From: Antedon bifida
Lineage: Eukaryota; Echinodermata; Crinoidea; Comatulida; Antedonidae
Direction of reading: 5' to 3'
Assembly (NCBI GenBank): GCA_963402885.1
Contig: OY727096.1
Coordinates: 6,944,001 to 7,008,000, forward strand
Length of the DNA stretch: 64,000 nucleotides
In this document: positions 23,501-35,300 of the stretch, piece after piece
Layout of the letters: each line of letters begins with the position of its first letter
Numbering within the stretch: the first letter of the stretch is position 1
Made by a program: the position numbers and the translations under genes
The notes under the pieces: generated by a model
Database searches by the model: none
What the model saw: only the letters and a program-made list of their open reading frames with translations
Told to the model about the DNA's origin: nothing

Positions 23501-25515
23501 TGCAATAGATTTAAACAACTTTTTTAAAACTTGTATTTTTTTAATTAAAAAACATTACTATCAAAATTTATTGAATGTACGGATGGGACAATTTTTTTAT
23601 GGATGTGATGACAATATTGTAAGAATTAAAAAGTGTTTTTGTACTGTAGGCTGAGAAGTACTGTACAAAGGTGTTAACTGTTGTTTATTAATCACAAAAC
23701 ATTGTGGTCTGTATTTAAAATAACAATCCACAAAAGAACAATACCTAAATCCAAAACAACATGACCAGTATGAATGGGAGTATTGGGTGCGGTCATCGCT
23801 TTGTAGATTTCATTCTTTGGTGAATTTGCAACCAAGAACCTTTTATAAATCGGATACTAAATAATTAAGATTGAATTTTAATAGAAGCAGGCCTACAGTT
23901 ATTAAATCCAAGCAAGAATAGAAGAAAATTTCAGATGCAACTTGGATCCACTAACAAATTCAGACGCCAACGCCAATTTTTAAAGATTCGCCTTAAATGT
24001 GTTAATATCTTGAAGTCTTGTTTAATATGCCAAGCATAACTTTTATATTAGTGTAAATAAATATTTTGATAACATTTTACAATATTGCTTCTCGTTATAA
24101 CTCTTCGAATAATTAATTTTATAAATAATATTTCATATTTATGAATTTTAATATTTTCACTTGACATAAACTTTTAAACAGTGTTCAAAGGTTGAATTAT
24201 ATTTTGATTTGTAAATAAAAGATTACATTGATGTAAAAAACTTATTTTTATATTTTTTTAATAGCAAAATTATACAATTTTTTAACGTGGACAAAGTTGT
24301 CCTGTCTGCGACGTTAGAAATGTCCCGTCCGTAACGACATATAAATCATATTTATTAATAAATTTGCAGTTCAATTTTTATAATTAACATTCAGTTATCT
24401 AAAACAACTATCTGGCAACATAATAATACAAAACAAATTTTAAAATCTCTTTTAAATGAGGAGAAATATTACAATACGTAAACCTTTTCAAAAGTCATGT
24501 CCATTTGCCGTCCCATCCGCGACGCATACAATTTTCATAATAACATTTTTTTTGTGCAGTCTTTTTTCTTTTTTTGACTTTCATAATAAACATTGGCCAT
24601 ATATGTATACATTTATTCTACTTTGAATCTTGTATTCTTTTTTATTTCTAAGATATGTCTAGTTATATTCTCAAAAAAAAGTCCGTAAAAAAAACCAAAA
24701 CTGTGGAATGCCCCTATAATAGTTTCTTGTTGTGCCATTTACTTAGCACAGTGACACTGACAAGTGAAGATATTTTGTAGCTTGCTATAAAATCAATTAT
24801 TACAGTATTAAATAACGATGAAAAATTTCTATTGCAAATAAAAATTGCAAGTTAGTAATTACGATCATTCTGCTTTGAAAGATCGCCCCTTCACATCGTT
24901 TCCCGTACTAATATAAATATAGAAGTGGTCAATTTTTGTTATGACTTACCATTAGTTAAATTATTTTCATTACATTTTTATACAAATTAAAGGAAGTACA
25001 ACTCTGTACTCTGCTTAATTCCAAACAGACCAATTTTGTTTAAGAAAATTTGATACGAAATTAAAGGAGAAAGTTTATTATAAGGTCCTACTTTTAGAAA
25101 TGGCCTTTGTAATTTTCAAAAGAGAGGAGTCGAGTCGGGGCTTCTAATGAAGGATTAAATGTTATCGTTCTTTGCGCTGATTACTAGCTGCATTATGGGA
25201 GTATGTTTCCATACGTGTTTGATCAGGAAAAAATGACTGGGGTAATAATGTTCAGCGCTTAGAGGTTTCACAACATTAGGCGCTATATAAATCCAGGATA
25301 TTATTATTATGTACAGTTAGATTTTTACTAAATTAAATTTGAGTAAATTATAACTTAATACAATTATTTTGTTATTCTTTACTGTAGAAAAATGTCCAAA
25401 ATGTGAACATCCGCGTGCCTTTTTTATGCAAATTCAGACAAGATCAGCTGATGAACCAATGACGACATTTTATAAATGTTGCAGCAATGAATGTGGACAT
25501 AGATGGAGAGATTGA
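20590..25515 (+). CDS. POLR3K: RNA polymerase III subunit RPC10/RPC11
   Basis: Small zinc-ribbon subunit of RNA polymerase III that acts in the nucleus. It supports RNA 3' cleavage, termination and reinitiation and is similar to TFIIS and RPB9. Three exons: 20590-20700, 21013-21100 and 25388-25515 (TGA). They give exactly 108 residues, the human length. N-terminal zinc ribbon: CPTCGN at 5-10 and CNTC near 25-28. C-terminal TFIIS-type ribbon: CPKCEHPRA near 69, the signature [15 protein letters not shown] containing the catalytic-type Asp-Glu pair, and CGHRWRD at the end. Intron 2 is 4.3 kb because of a 1-kb inverted-repeat element and a 2.4-kb transposon. It diverges from SNRNP25. Near-certain. 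Confidence 0.97.
21157..22163. mobile_element. 1-kb inverted-repeat DNA element in POLR3K intron 2
   Basis: The ends are inverted repeats (CAGGCCCGTAGCCAAG at left, CTGGCTACGGCCCTG at right), with CATGA directly outside both ends as a 5-bp putative target duplication. The left part has runs of GCGAACCCCC. CAGGG-type ends recall hAT-like elements, but those make 8-bp duplications, so the superfamily is left open. No transposase is seen. Confidence 0.7.
22291..24714. mobile_element. 2.4-kb DNA transposon, copy 2 (uninterrupted)
   Basis: Same element as at 2589-11868 and in the same orientation, but without the LINE and the nested repeat; it therefore serves as the empty-site reference for both. 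The right terminal repeat CTGTGGAATGCCCC is intact. At the left end the first bases are lost or changed (ACTACAGTATTTGGTCCG). Internal TTACGGACGGGAC and GTCCCGTCCG blocks repeat in both orientations. It lies in POLR3K intron 2. Confidence 0.85.
25240..25315. repeat. SINE-like 3' tail
   Basis: TTAGGCGCTATATAAATCC followed by ATTATTATTAT resembles the tail of invertebrate SINEs. Only the tail is recognisable. Confidence 0.3.
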
Positions 25516-25739
25516 AATATCGTTACAATTTTTGTGGATTTTACCATATTGTGGATATTACCAAGTTGTAGTGGTGTTACAAGTTTGTGGACCTACCATT
25601 GTGGAAGTGTTACAGTTATTGTGGAAGTTTTTCACTATGCCTGATTTGAAGAATCATGGTAAGCAATATTCTGGAATATTATACTTTTCTAATTTGTGTT
25701 TTTAAAAAACAGTGTCTTGGAAAATTGCTATTCCGACCA

Positions 25740-27530
25740 TACAGTACTACTGTACGATTGAAAATAAAATTTGTATCATACAGTGCTACACGTATTGTTG
25801 TTGGAATTTTGCATTTTGACCATTGTACGATACTGTAGTTTGAATTTGGCGTTTTGACAATGCAACGAAACGGTCATTGGTTTTTTTACCGCACTACAAG
25901 CCTGTCATTCGTTTGGGATTTTGCCCATTCTACGATACGGGCATTTCAACCATACCGCATGTCATTACTAAATTGGCTTTTCGACCAGACTAACAGTTAC
26001 TGTTGGTGGAAAACGGAATTTCAACAATTACAGTGTTGCTGGAAACCCACATTTCATACTGTACTTTTTTTTGAGATCAGCATTTTGACCAGAACTTTTC
26101 TATGGTACTGTTGGAAATTGGCATTTTAACCAGTAAGTACGGTACTATTAACTACTGGAAACCGCAATTTGAACCACAACTGGAAACCGGTATTTCAACC
26201 ATACAGCATGGTACTGGCTTTGGAAACCAGATTTTGACTACATTACCAAGGTATTAATTGTTGGGTCAGCATTTCGACCATGGATACTAAGTACTGTAAA
26301 ATAAAATCGGCATTGCAATCATTGACAACACTTCTGTACGGTACTGTTATTGGAAACTGGAATTTCAACCATACAGTACTATAGTACTGTTGTTGAAAAC
26401 CAGAATTTCAACCATACGGATACAGTACTGTTATTGGTAACTAGAATTTCAACCATACAGTACTTTGGAAATCTGAATTTTAACCACACAGTCCTTTACT
26501 ACACTGTCGGCCTGTTGTTGGAAATCAGCATTTTGTACTATTCTACGACGCTGTCATTTGGAATTCAAACTACAAAAGTGTCATTAGAAATCAGCATTTT
26601 GACCATTATTGTACTTCATCATAAATTTGGAATTAGCTGCTTTTACCATACTATGGTAAAGTGTTGTTGGAAACCAGTCCACTGTATTTTTAGTACTGTA
26701 CCCTCCTACCGGTGTGACACTGATTGAAAATGTTGATTTATGACAATTATTACAGTATTTAATTAGAACAAGGCCATATACATATTTGCAGTCGCGTGCT
26801 CAAATTTAACATAGTGAGCTGTCACGACTAAAATTGCAACTCAGTGTTATTTTCACTACTACATAACTGTTACTTTTCGATGGTACTGTCGTTGGAAATT
26901 GGTATTTTTACCATTCTACATTGTCATTGGAAATCGCCATTTATACCGTATTTCTTCACCTTTAAAATTACAGTTTACATTTTTATTCGCCTGGACGCGA
27001 CTCAATAGTTGACTATATCGGTCTGTCAGTCTGTCGGTCTGTCGGTCCGGTATCACTATGCGTTTTATCGCTTTTCTGTACTTTTTGAACTGTTTTGATG
27101 TACAGACAAGTTTTAAAGTACATTACTTTTTGAAAGTTCATTTTTTTCTGAGAGCACGCGACTTATGGCTGTTGGCCTTGTTTACTATGGTACTGTCGAT
27201 GGAAATGTCTTGTTAACCTGTGTACTAAGACTTCTTGAAAGTAAATCAGCATTTTTGTTGTTTACATTTGATATATGTATATTGACCATCTTCTACTGTA
27301 TGGTTCTGCTGTTGAAAATCAGCATTTTGACCAGGTAGTGTTTACTGCGGATGGAAATTGGTATTTTTACCATACTACGGCAGCCTAATTGTAAATCAAC
27401 ACATTGACAATAGTACTGCCATTGGAAAAAGGCATGTTGATGATACTGTACATACAATATGAATAGCACTGTCATTGTGAGTCACCATTTTGACTATACA
27501 ATAAACTTTCAGAGACCTTTAATACTTAAA
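25740..27530. repeat. Degenerate satellite-like array downstream of POLR3K
   Basis: For about 1.8 kb the sequence consists of diverged repeats of a roughly 40-60 base theme: a TACTGTTGTTGGAAA block followed by CAGCATTTTGACCATAC or CGGAATTTCAACCATAC, with many TACAGTACTG motifs. Individual units differ strongly in length and sequence, so the array looks old. A separate inverted-repeat element interrupts it at 26767-27182. Open frames in this region follow from the repeat and are not genes. Confidence 0.75.
26767..27182. mobile_element. 416-bp inverted-repeat element inside the degenerate array
   Basis: The left end AACAAGGCCATATACA...GTCGCGTGCTC is mirrored by GAGCACGCGAC...GTTGGCCTTGTT at the right end. 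Inside lies a (GTCTGTCG)n run near 27030-27050. It has no coding frame. Its insertion into the array postdates the array's expansion. Confidence 0.6.
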
Positions 27531-27989
27531 TATCTTGCTATAAAACACATTTTTGTACCTATACAATACTGATACTGTAGTTGTACTGTACTGTTTGCGT
27601 AAAGCTAGTACAGTACCCTGTAGTACTATATTTTAGAAAAGAAATGAAACCCATGATATGAGTATTAAATGAAGCTGAAGCAGTTTTACCACATACAGTA
27701 CAACATTGTTTTTCTTTGTACTGTAGTCTTGGAAGTTGTAGCATCAGTGTAATAACCACACTACTGTATACACGTATTAACTGGGACAACATAATTTCAG
27801 GAAAGATAGATTAAACTTTCTGTTCTTTGATATAAGTTTTCCTTAACAAATATTTTGTATTACATATTATTAAAGTACAGTGACGTTGAAATAAAACATC
27901 GACTTTGTTGATAGATTTAAATTACAATTTATTTACACCCTTCTGATTTTATATCATAATGAGAAAACTAATAACAATTATATTGATAT

Positions 27990-28600
27990 TATTAGTAATA
28001 AAAATAATTGTTGGAGTTATTTGTAGCCGCAGTTTTTTGTGGTGATCGACGTTGTACAAGTAGTGCCATTGTTGTGGGGTACCATTTTCGATGATCTACT
28101 ACCGTGCTCTTTTCGGCTTTGCTGTTTCTTTTCGTAAGACTCCGATTTCGATGTGGTGTTGCCGGTGTGGTTCTGTTTAATGTTGTTGATGGTGTTATGA
28201 TGATGTTGTGTGCTGCTGTTAGGGTGTTTTGGTTGTCAATGAGTTGCTGTTGTTGATGTTGCACTACAGGACTGATTGATATTGTGTTGTTATTTTTTTT
28301 ATGTTAGTGATGTGTCAGTGTTGTGCTGTTTTCGCTTGTTTTACTTCTACTGATATTGTTTGGCTTTCGTGATGTGATGATTGCAACGTTGTCTGCTTTG
28401 TATGTATATTATTATTATTATTTCGTTGTCACCGTAAAGAACAATACATATTGCCTTTAGCATTATGATGTTTTGCAGTATGTCAATAATAAGCTTACAG
28501 TATTACGTAGTATTGTATTTCCAAGAACCATTATTTTTTTTTCAATTGTCTTAAAATATGATCACGCTAGTAAATATTCTCGTACGTTGTCATCATGCCG
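27990..28600. other. Low-complexity stretch, possible 3' UTR of the orphan gene
   Basis: GTTGTTGATG-rich sequence gives a short Gln/Asn/Thr-rich open frame on the minus strand (27992-28264), typical of trinucleotide bias. I see no second exon with clear splice sites here. It may be the 3' untranslated part of the 349-residue gene. Confidence 0.35.
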
Positions 28601-28602
28601 AA

Positions 28603-29652
28603 TCATATTAAATTCGTTGTCTTATGTTCTATGTCTAAATTAGGATAATTTCCATTTGTAGTGCTGCTAGAAACCGTATTCATCTGACTAACTGCTTCAA
28701 TAAATTCATCATCTGATTGGTTATTTCTGGCAATTAAGCAGTCTTCTAACCAATCCTCTATTCGCTTTCTTTCAACAGTTGGCATTCTATAAATTATATT
28801 ATATGGCTTATAATTTCCTTTATCGTCTGAACTTTTCCTACGATTTTGTAAATGTGTAGAACAATCTAATCTTTGATTTATATCATCATTTGTATTTCTA
28901 TGCAACGTAGTTGATTTGATGTTTGTAGGGTCTGTTTGTTCGGTAAAATCGTGTTTTGGTGTTGGCTTATTAGCTGCTGTGTTGGGAGGAACAGTGTCTG
29001 GCAAGTGGTCGGCTTGTAAAGATAAATGCCATCTCCGAAATTCCTCTTTCTTATCTATTGGTCCAAGCAGTTTCTTTCCAGTTTCTTCCCGTCTTTTTGT
29101 CAGTACAATAGGACGACTTTCTAAAACATTATTACCTGATATTTTTCCGTCTGTACTATCGTTATGTAAACTACCCGAGCGTTTCCGATTTATCGGAGCT
29201 AATTTACGGTGTGTTTTTGGTATCGGAAGAGTACGCTTTGGAAATTGTGGAAGATCAAAAGTTGATGCGTGTTGATGTTGCATGTCTGATAACGTCGGTA
29301 AAGATCGACTTGATAGTTCAAGACTCGTAGCAATTTGGAGTGAATGCTGTTCATTGCTGTTCTTTTCAAGTACTTCACCAAGATAAACAGCCTCTGAGTT
29401 TACCTTACTGGAATGAATGGACGGTAATACCGTTGGTTCTGTCATGTTGCGACGAAGTTTGCGTTCTTTACGCGTTGATAATGTGATTGTCAACGCGTTG
29501 TCTGTCTTGTCAGCTTTCATTGTTCGTCGGTTCATTTGGTCGGGAATATGTCCTTTCTGTGAGGTATGGTGACAATCAATCTTGCCTATTAAAGGTCCAC
29601 CGACTTTGGCTTGTAAAGTATAGATCCATTTGTTCATTGTTTCAATACACAT
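28603..29652 (-). CDS. Hypothetical protein, 349 residues, single coding exon
   Basis: An uninterrupted frame of 349 codons, far longer than chance in this AT-rich DNA, starting MCIETMNKWIY and ending at 28603. I do not recognise the family. It is basic and Ser/Thr/Asn-rich with no signal peptide or membrane segment. The C-terminal third has the most structured look (PYNIIYRMPTVERKRIEDWL followed by ED and CLIARN, probably helical). A pyrimidine-rich acceptor (TTTTCTTTTAG) at about 29716-29726 could begin its exon, making the bases from 29715 to the ATG 5' UTR. It converges with POLR3K. It could be a lineage-specific regulatory or disordered protein; expression is unproved. Confidence 0.6.
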   Translation of the reverse strand: MCIETMNKWIYTLQAKVGGPLIGKIDCHHTSQKGHIPDQMNRRTMKADKTDNALTITLSTRKERKLRRNMTEPTVLPSIHSSKVNSEAVYLGEVLEKNSNEQHSLQIATSLELSSRSLPTLSDMQHQHASTFDLPQFPKRTLPIPKTHRKLAPINRKRSGSLHNDSTDGKISGNNVLESRPIVLTKRREETGKKLLGPIDKKEEFRRWHLSLQADHLPDTVPPNTAANKPTPKHDFTEQTDPTNIKSTTLHRNTNDDINQRLDCSTHLQNRRKSSDDKGNYKPYNIIYRMPTVERKRIEDWLEDCLIARNNQSDDEFIEAVSQMNTVSSSTTNGNYPNLDIEHKTTNLI

Positions 29653-29726
29653 TCAGTAAATAGGTCTACTGTTTTAGTATTCATCTAAAGATTGGTATTG
29701 TAGTACAGCCACTTTCTAAAAGAAAA

Positions 29727-32370
29727 CAAATGTACAGTAATAGACACACGGATAGATAGACCTATATTATTGTCATGAGCAACAGCGTTTAGTATATATT
29801 TTTTTAAACGGTAAAGTCAGAAATGTGCTACCTTTCCAGGAATTATTTGCTGTTAGATTAGTTCTCTACTGTTTTTTATTTTAAAACTGTTTTAAAGGAA
29901 GTGCTGCTGTTCCTGTAGCTTGAACAATTTCCGTGTAGTGTAGTAAGAACTACGTTATTTACTTATTACAGTAGTCAAATCTAGTGCGTAAATTACGTAC
30001 CTTGAATTCATTATTGTTATGTCCAGTTACTGTATATCCAAGTTCGTCGAATTAGTTCGAATTTAGCTGTTGCTAACCTTCTACTGTACTTCGTATAACG
30101 TCTAATACGTTATTCCATGGTTTAATACTTTAAGCTACCACACACACCAATGATATATTTCTGTTGTAAAAGAAAGAATACATAAAGAAAAAATATTAAC
30201 AGAGCGTGTCCGTTTCAACTAAACATTTATTGTTCCCGATTCGGTTGCTATGGATGAAGGTCTATGAATTGATGCAAAACGTTTGATTATAATAATTTAC
30301 TAGTTGGTTTCCTCATATGGAATATTACAATTAATGTACTACTGCATCTGTAATATGTGCTTAATCGGAAACCGATTCAGCTGCTTTCTTCACTCTGCAT
30401 GTACAATACGTCAATATCACCATCGCGATTCATGTCAATTTTACACGGGCTCTTGCGAAGATCGAACATTTTACTTAGATAAACCGAATAATCGCACTGC
30501 TATCATAACCTAAATATTCGTAATAAGGCATAATAAAATTGTAATATATTAACACAGTTGATAGCATATCAGCGTTCCATACTAGTCTTAACAAACGGTT
30601 GATCAGTTTTCATCAATCAATTACTGTAGCTGATACCAAATTTTAATAAGATATTTTTCGATTTTTTCCCCATGAATGTTTATTTACCCACATGGAATTC
30701 AACTTGTCCCAATATATTGAGAAATTTACCATTAAATAAAGCTAAATAATATGTCCTTACCTTGTTACGATCATCACAGTTTATCACGAACAAAACCATG
30801 AATTAACATATTAATTTCTAATCCTAAATTAACATGTATATTTGGTTTTCCAGCGAACTAGTCGATTTAATTGTAATGCAGTGACAGAGTTTATTCAACT
30901 AAACATGACAAGATACGCTTACGTGACAAATGACATCGTTCGTCCTACATTTTGGTACCGTATTGTTAACCATTATGCTAAATACACTTTGTTTCATGTG
31001 GTGCGTTTACAGTTTAAATACAGTTTTATGATTTGCGCACAGTTTATGGCAGCACGGTCTGTCTTTATCCGCCTCTTTAAAACCAGGGATTTTAACAAAC
31101 ATGTGAATGAGAGAAGTTGCCATAGCAACATGAGACGCTTTAGAACAATCTCATAGTCGCTTGTCGTTGTCCCTCTGGGGACCTTGAATACACATTGTAT
31201 TGTTAATAATGTTTAATCTAAGTTATATCGCCGCACATTTCAATGCAAAGAACAGTGTTATGGATTTTTGTTAAATATGACGTACAACTTTACACAACTG
31301 AATCACTGAATAGTTGCTATTCTAAAAAGTCAGACACCCGATATGAGTAACTTGAAGACTACTTCACTTTTCTAAGTGTTTTATTTTACAAGTGGTTATT
31401 GATATAGGTCTAAGTGGTGATTGTATAAAGTACTAGACTACTGGATTTCTTCAGCATTGGGCCATCGGCATAAGACGATGCACTGCTTATGAAGAAATGA
31501 TTGTATAACCATTAAATTGATTCAATTAAACATTCGTAGGTATATGTGCCGTTCCTGTTCATTTTCTATAGTTCCGTAAATATTTTTTTGGGTTTTTGTG
31601 TCATTATTTATATATACATCTCAGTGTCATAGATGGGTATGTTTCTATCTAATAAATCTTGAATTTAGAGTTAAGCTTATTAATGTGATCACCATGCTGT
31701 TGAACAGGCTTATCAATTCCCATTTCTCGTGGTCTTTTAAGCGATTTGCCCATATTCACGCGAGTGCCATATTGAACGTTCAATTTCAGAAGATAATGTT
31801 AATAATTCCAGGATGTTCCACATACTTTCTGGTGAGTATGCTAATAATTCCATGATGTTCCCACATACTTTCTGGTGAGCCAGGGAGTCTCTATGCTAAT
31901 AATGCCGGGATGTTCCACATACTTTCTGGTGAGCCAGGGAGTCTCATCATTATGTAAAAGGTTCTTTGGTACTCTGCACAGCCTTACTAAAAACTTTGTA
32001 GAGGGCGCCCACAACATAATCCTGAAAACACTATAAAACAACAGTAGACAATGTTGAACTTGCAAAAATGTATTTTATTATTATCAACCCGGGCATTAGG
32101 CTTATTAATATTAATAAGCGTACAAGTACATTTCTAAGTACAGTAGCTTAATATACATTTAATTATTTTGTATAATACGTTTACAGTATATTATTGTATA
32201 ATTTCTTATCTGATTTTTGTTTAGGTTATCGACGAAAAATAATGAATGAACATTATTTTAGTTGATTGTATCCTTCCGTTAACGTTTATGTAAATTTTAA
32301 TTGAATTTGAATTGAGGTTCAGTACAAAATGAATCATTTGTGGTGAATAGTTTTCTGTAATATTGAGAGG
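29727..32370. other. Intergenic, between orphan gene and cluster gene A
   Basis: No supported gene. Open frames at 30304-30513, 30842-31156 and 31598-31855 lack recognisable motifs and good splice or start context. A small tandem triplication lies at about 31796-31940. The start of the interval probably contains the promoter and 5' UTR of the orphan gene. Confidence 0.5.
31796..31940. repeat. Tandem triplication, about 50-bp unit
   Basis: Three near copies of a unit containing GATGTTCCACATACTTTCTGG and GAGCCAGGGAGTCTC, separated by ATGCTAATAATTCC-like spacers. Confidence 0.75.
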
Positions 32371-32378
32371 AACTTGCT

Positions 32379-35300
32379 TTAGGCCTTATGGTTGATCGAT
32401 ATGTACTTGATGCCGTCGGCTTCATTATGGCACATCAAATCATCCCCACCATCTCCATTCACATCCGAAACTAACACATCATTGCCAGATGTACACCAGT
32501 TTTGTTTACGGGTCCAGCTTTTAGATGAAAACGAACCGTTGTACAGAGAGAATGCTATCCAGTAAGGACCATTTGTGTCGCTGCACATGATGTCGTCGCG
32601 GTTATCTTTATTGAAATCTCCAATGCTGAGCTTAGAGTTCGAATGCTTGCACCAGCCCATACTTCTGCTCCATGTGGCAGAGGTGAATCCACCAGTCGCT
32701 GTGGCTACTGCTACATATATGTAGCCAGATGAGTAGTCGTGGCAGAGCATATCAACCCTTCGGTCTCCGTTGAAATCTCCAGTATACACTCTTTGATATG
32801 TACCTCTGCACCAACTCATACTTCGTGTAAAGCGATATGTTGTAGAGGTAGAAAAATAACCAGTGTATAATGCATAATATATTGCAATGTAACCCGAACT
32901 TTGTGTGTGGCAAAGAATATCATCCCGACCGTCTGCATTGAAGTCTCCAATATATACTTTATCAGTGGTGGCCTTGCACCAATTGGGACTATACGACCAC
33001 GGGTTAGCAGTGAATACACCCCCAGGTTGCGCCAACACAACCCAAATCTGACCATACTGAGGACGATGACACAGCATATCGGATCGACCATCGCCGTTGA
33101 AATCACCAATGTATAGATCATATCCACTTACGTAGCAAAAATTCATCTCTCTTCTCCACGACCTATCACCATTAAAAGAGCCGTCACAACTAAAAGTAAA
33201 AACAAACAATACTGTATAAATAAAAAATCAACAACAATAAAACATAAAATGATCGCTTCAGCAAACTGTTATTGTTATTACTGATAGTATCTATTTTATC
33301 TGTACCTAGGCCCTATATTTACATACATTATGGCTGTATATTTTAATGTACTGTACTACATTGCTAGTTTTTACATAACTGATTGTTGACTGTAGACGTT
33401 TCGTTGTTACTCTCCTGAATCTATTGTGTATTTCGTATCATACTAGAAGACCTATCCTTCGCCATCGAAGTGTACTACATTGTTGTATAACACTGATTCG
33501 ACTCTAAATGAGTGGTGCCTTATTTCTCGAGCACCACTGGGTTTAAACCCTGTGCTCATTCGACGGTACTTACCTTGCATAGTATATCTTTTTCGAGCCT
33601 GTCTTTGAATTGTGAAACAGAAGATCTTCATTACCGTCACCGTCGAAATCTCCTGTAAACGGTTTGTGTTCAGGTCCTACGCAGAATCCCATCTCCAGTG
33701 TGAAAGTTGTACCAAGGAATATATCACTGGCAGAAACTGTGAATTATACGATTACATTCAGGTACATTCATTTTGAATTATACTTTATCTTTAACTTACT
33801 TGTCCATGCTCCACTATTATTTCAGAGTCGAGTTTGAATTGTAATTTTGATTTTTTTTTAAATGAGACTGTACACTATTGTTATATTGTAATATCATGCG
33901 TTGTCCGCACCACATGTGTGCAATTCAGTTCAGTTAGGCTGTGTGCAATTCAGTTCAGTTAGGCTGTGTGCAATTCAGTCCAGTTAGGCTGTGTGCAATT
34001 CACAGTTAGGCTGTGTGCAATTCAGTTCAGTTAGGCTGTGTGCAATTCACAGTTAGGCTGTGTGCAATTCAGTTCAGTTAGGCTGTGTGCAATTCAGTTC
34101 AGTTAGGCTGTGTGTAATTCAGTTCAGTTAGGCTGTGTGCAATTCAGTTCAGTTAGGCTGTGTGCAATTCAGTTCAGTTAGGCTGCAAGCCACATGTTAG
34201 TCCCCGCATTAACATTTATTTTATAAATGTATTACTTGTTGCTCAACCATTAAATCATATTCATAATATACTGTATAATACGGACAATTTAAATTTAAAG
34301 ACCTACCTGATTTTGTAGAAATACTTGTTTCGGTTAGTTCTTCTATTTCAGTTTCTGAAATAATGAAATGTTGATATAGTAAGTTCTGATAATATATAAA
34401 TGATAAGACATTCAGGATGTAAATCCCCTATATTTGGGATTTAGAGGGCTAACCCTGGTGTACCATACAAATTGTTGTTTTTTTTTTAAATCTGTTTTTT
34501 GTTTGTTTTCTTTGTATGGTAACGAAAAAAAAATAAAATGAAAATTCCATTTTTTTTGCAAGATTTTACTATATGTTGGTTACCACTGGACGCAACACAA
34601 GACGTCGTATGTTCAGCACAAGTAACTTGACCAATCACATGACTGTAGTTTATATGATGATCTGTCGCTTGTGATTGGTCAAATATCTTGCGTTGCGTCC
34701 TACAGCAGTGGAAGCCAATCTAATCGAAAGCAAAGAGTTCACGTTTTAAGTGAGTATGTGAGTTTTTAATAAACTCGCATTACTGTGACCCCTCCCATTC
34801 TCAAACTATATTTGCATTTAATTTTGGTAGCAAACAAATTTAATTAATGAGGGAGAGGAGAGGAGTAATTTTACATTTATTGTTTACCTTCTTTGGTAGA
34901 AGTACTTTTTTTGGCCGGTTCTTCTTTTTCATTCGCTAAAAAAACATTTAAATAACAGAATATTAATTAAACAATTTTTGAACTTGCTCTTTACATACAG
35001 GTGGCAGTTGTTGATGTTTTATTGATTTCCACAAATAATACATGTGAGTTTTTAATAAACTCGCATTACTGTGACCCCCCTCCCATTCTCAAACTATAAT
35101 TATTTGCATTTAATTTTGGTAGCAAACAAACTTAATTAATGATGGGAGAGGAGAGGAGTAATTTTACATTTATTGTTTACCTTCTTTGGTAGAAGTACTT
35201 TTTTTGGCCGGTTCTTCTTTTTCATTCGCTAAAAAAAACATTTAAATAACAGAATATTAATTAAACAATCTTTGAACTTGCTCTTTACATACAGGTGGTG

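Noticed and set aside
25854-26727. Open frames of about 90-125 residues downstream of POLR3K
   Set aside because: They are translations of the degenerate satellite theme, without codon or domain signal.
30842-31156. 104-residue frame between the orphan gene and gene A
   Set aside because: No recognisable motif, no supporting splice or promoter context; length is compatible with chance.
33909-34190. Regular short direct repeats suggesting a CRISPR-like array
   Set aside because: Units are contiguous without unique spacers, in an intron of a eukaryotic gene; it is a minisatellite.
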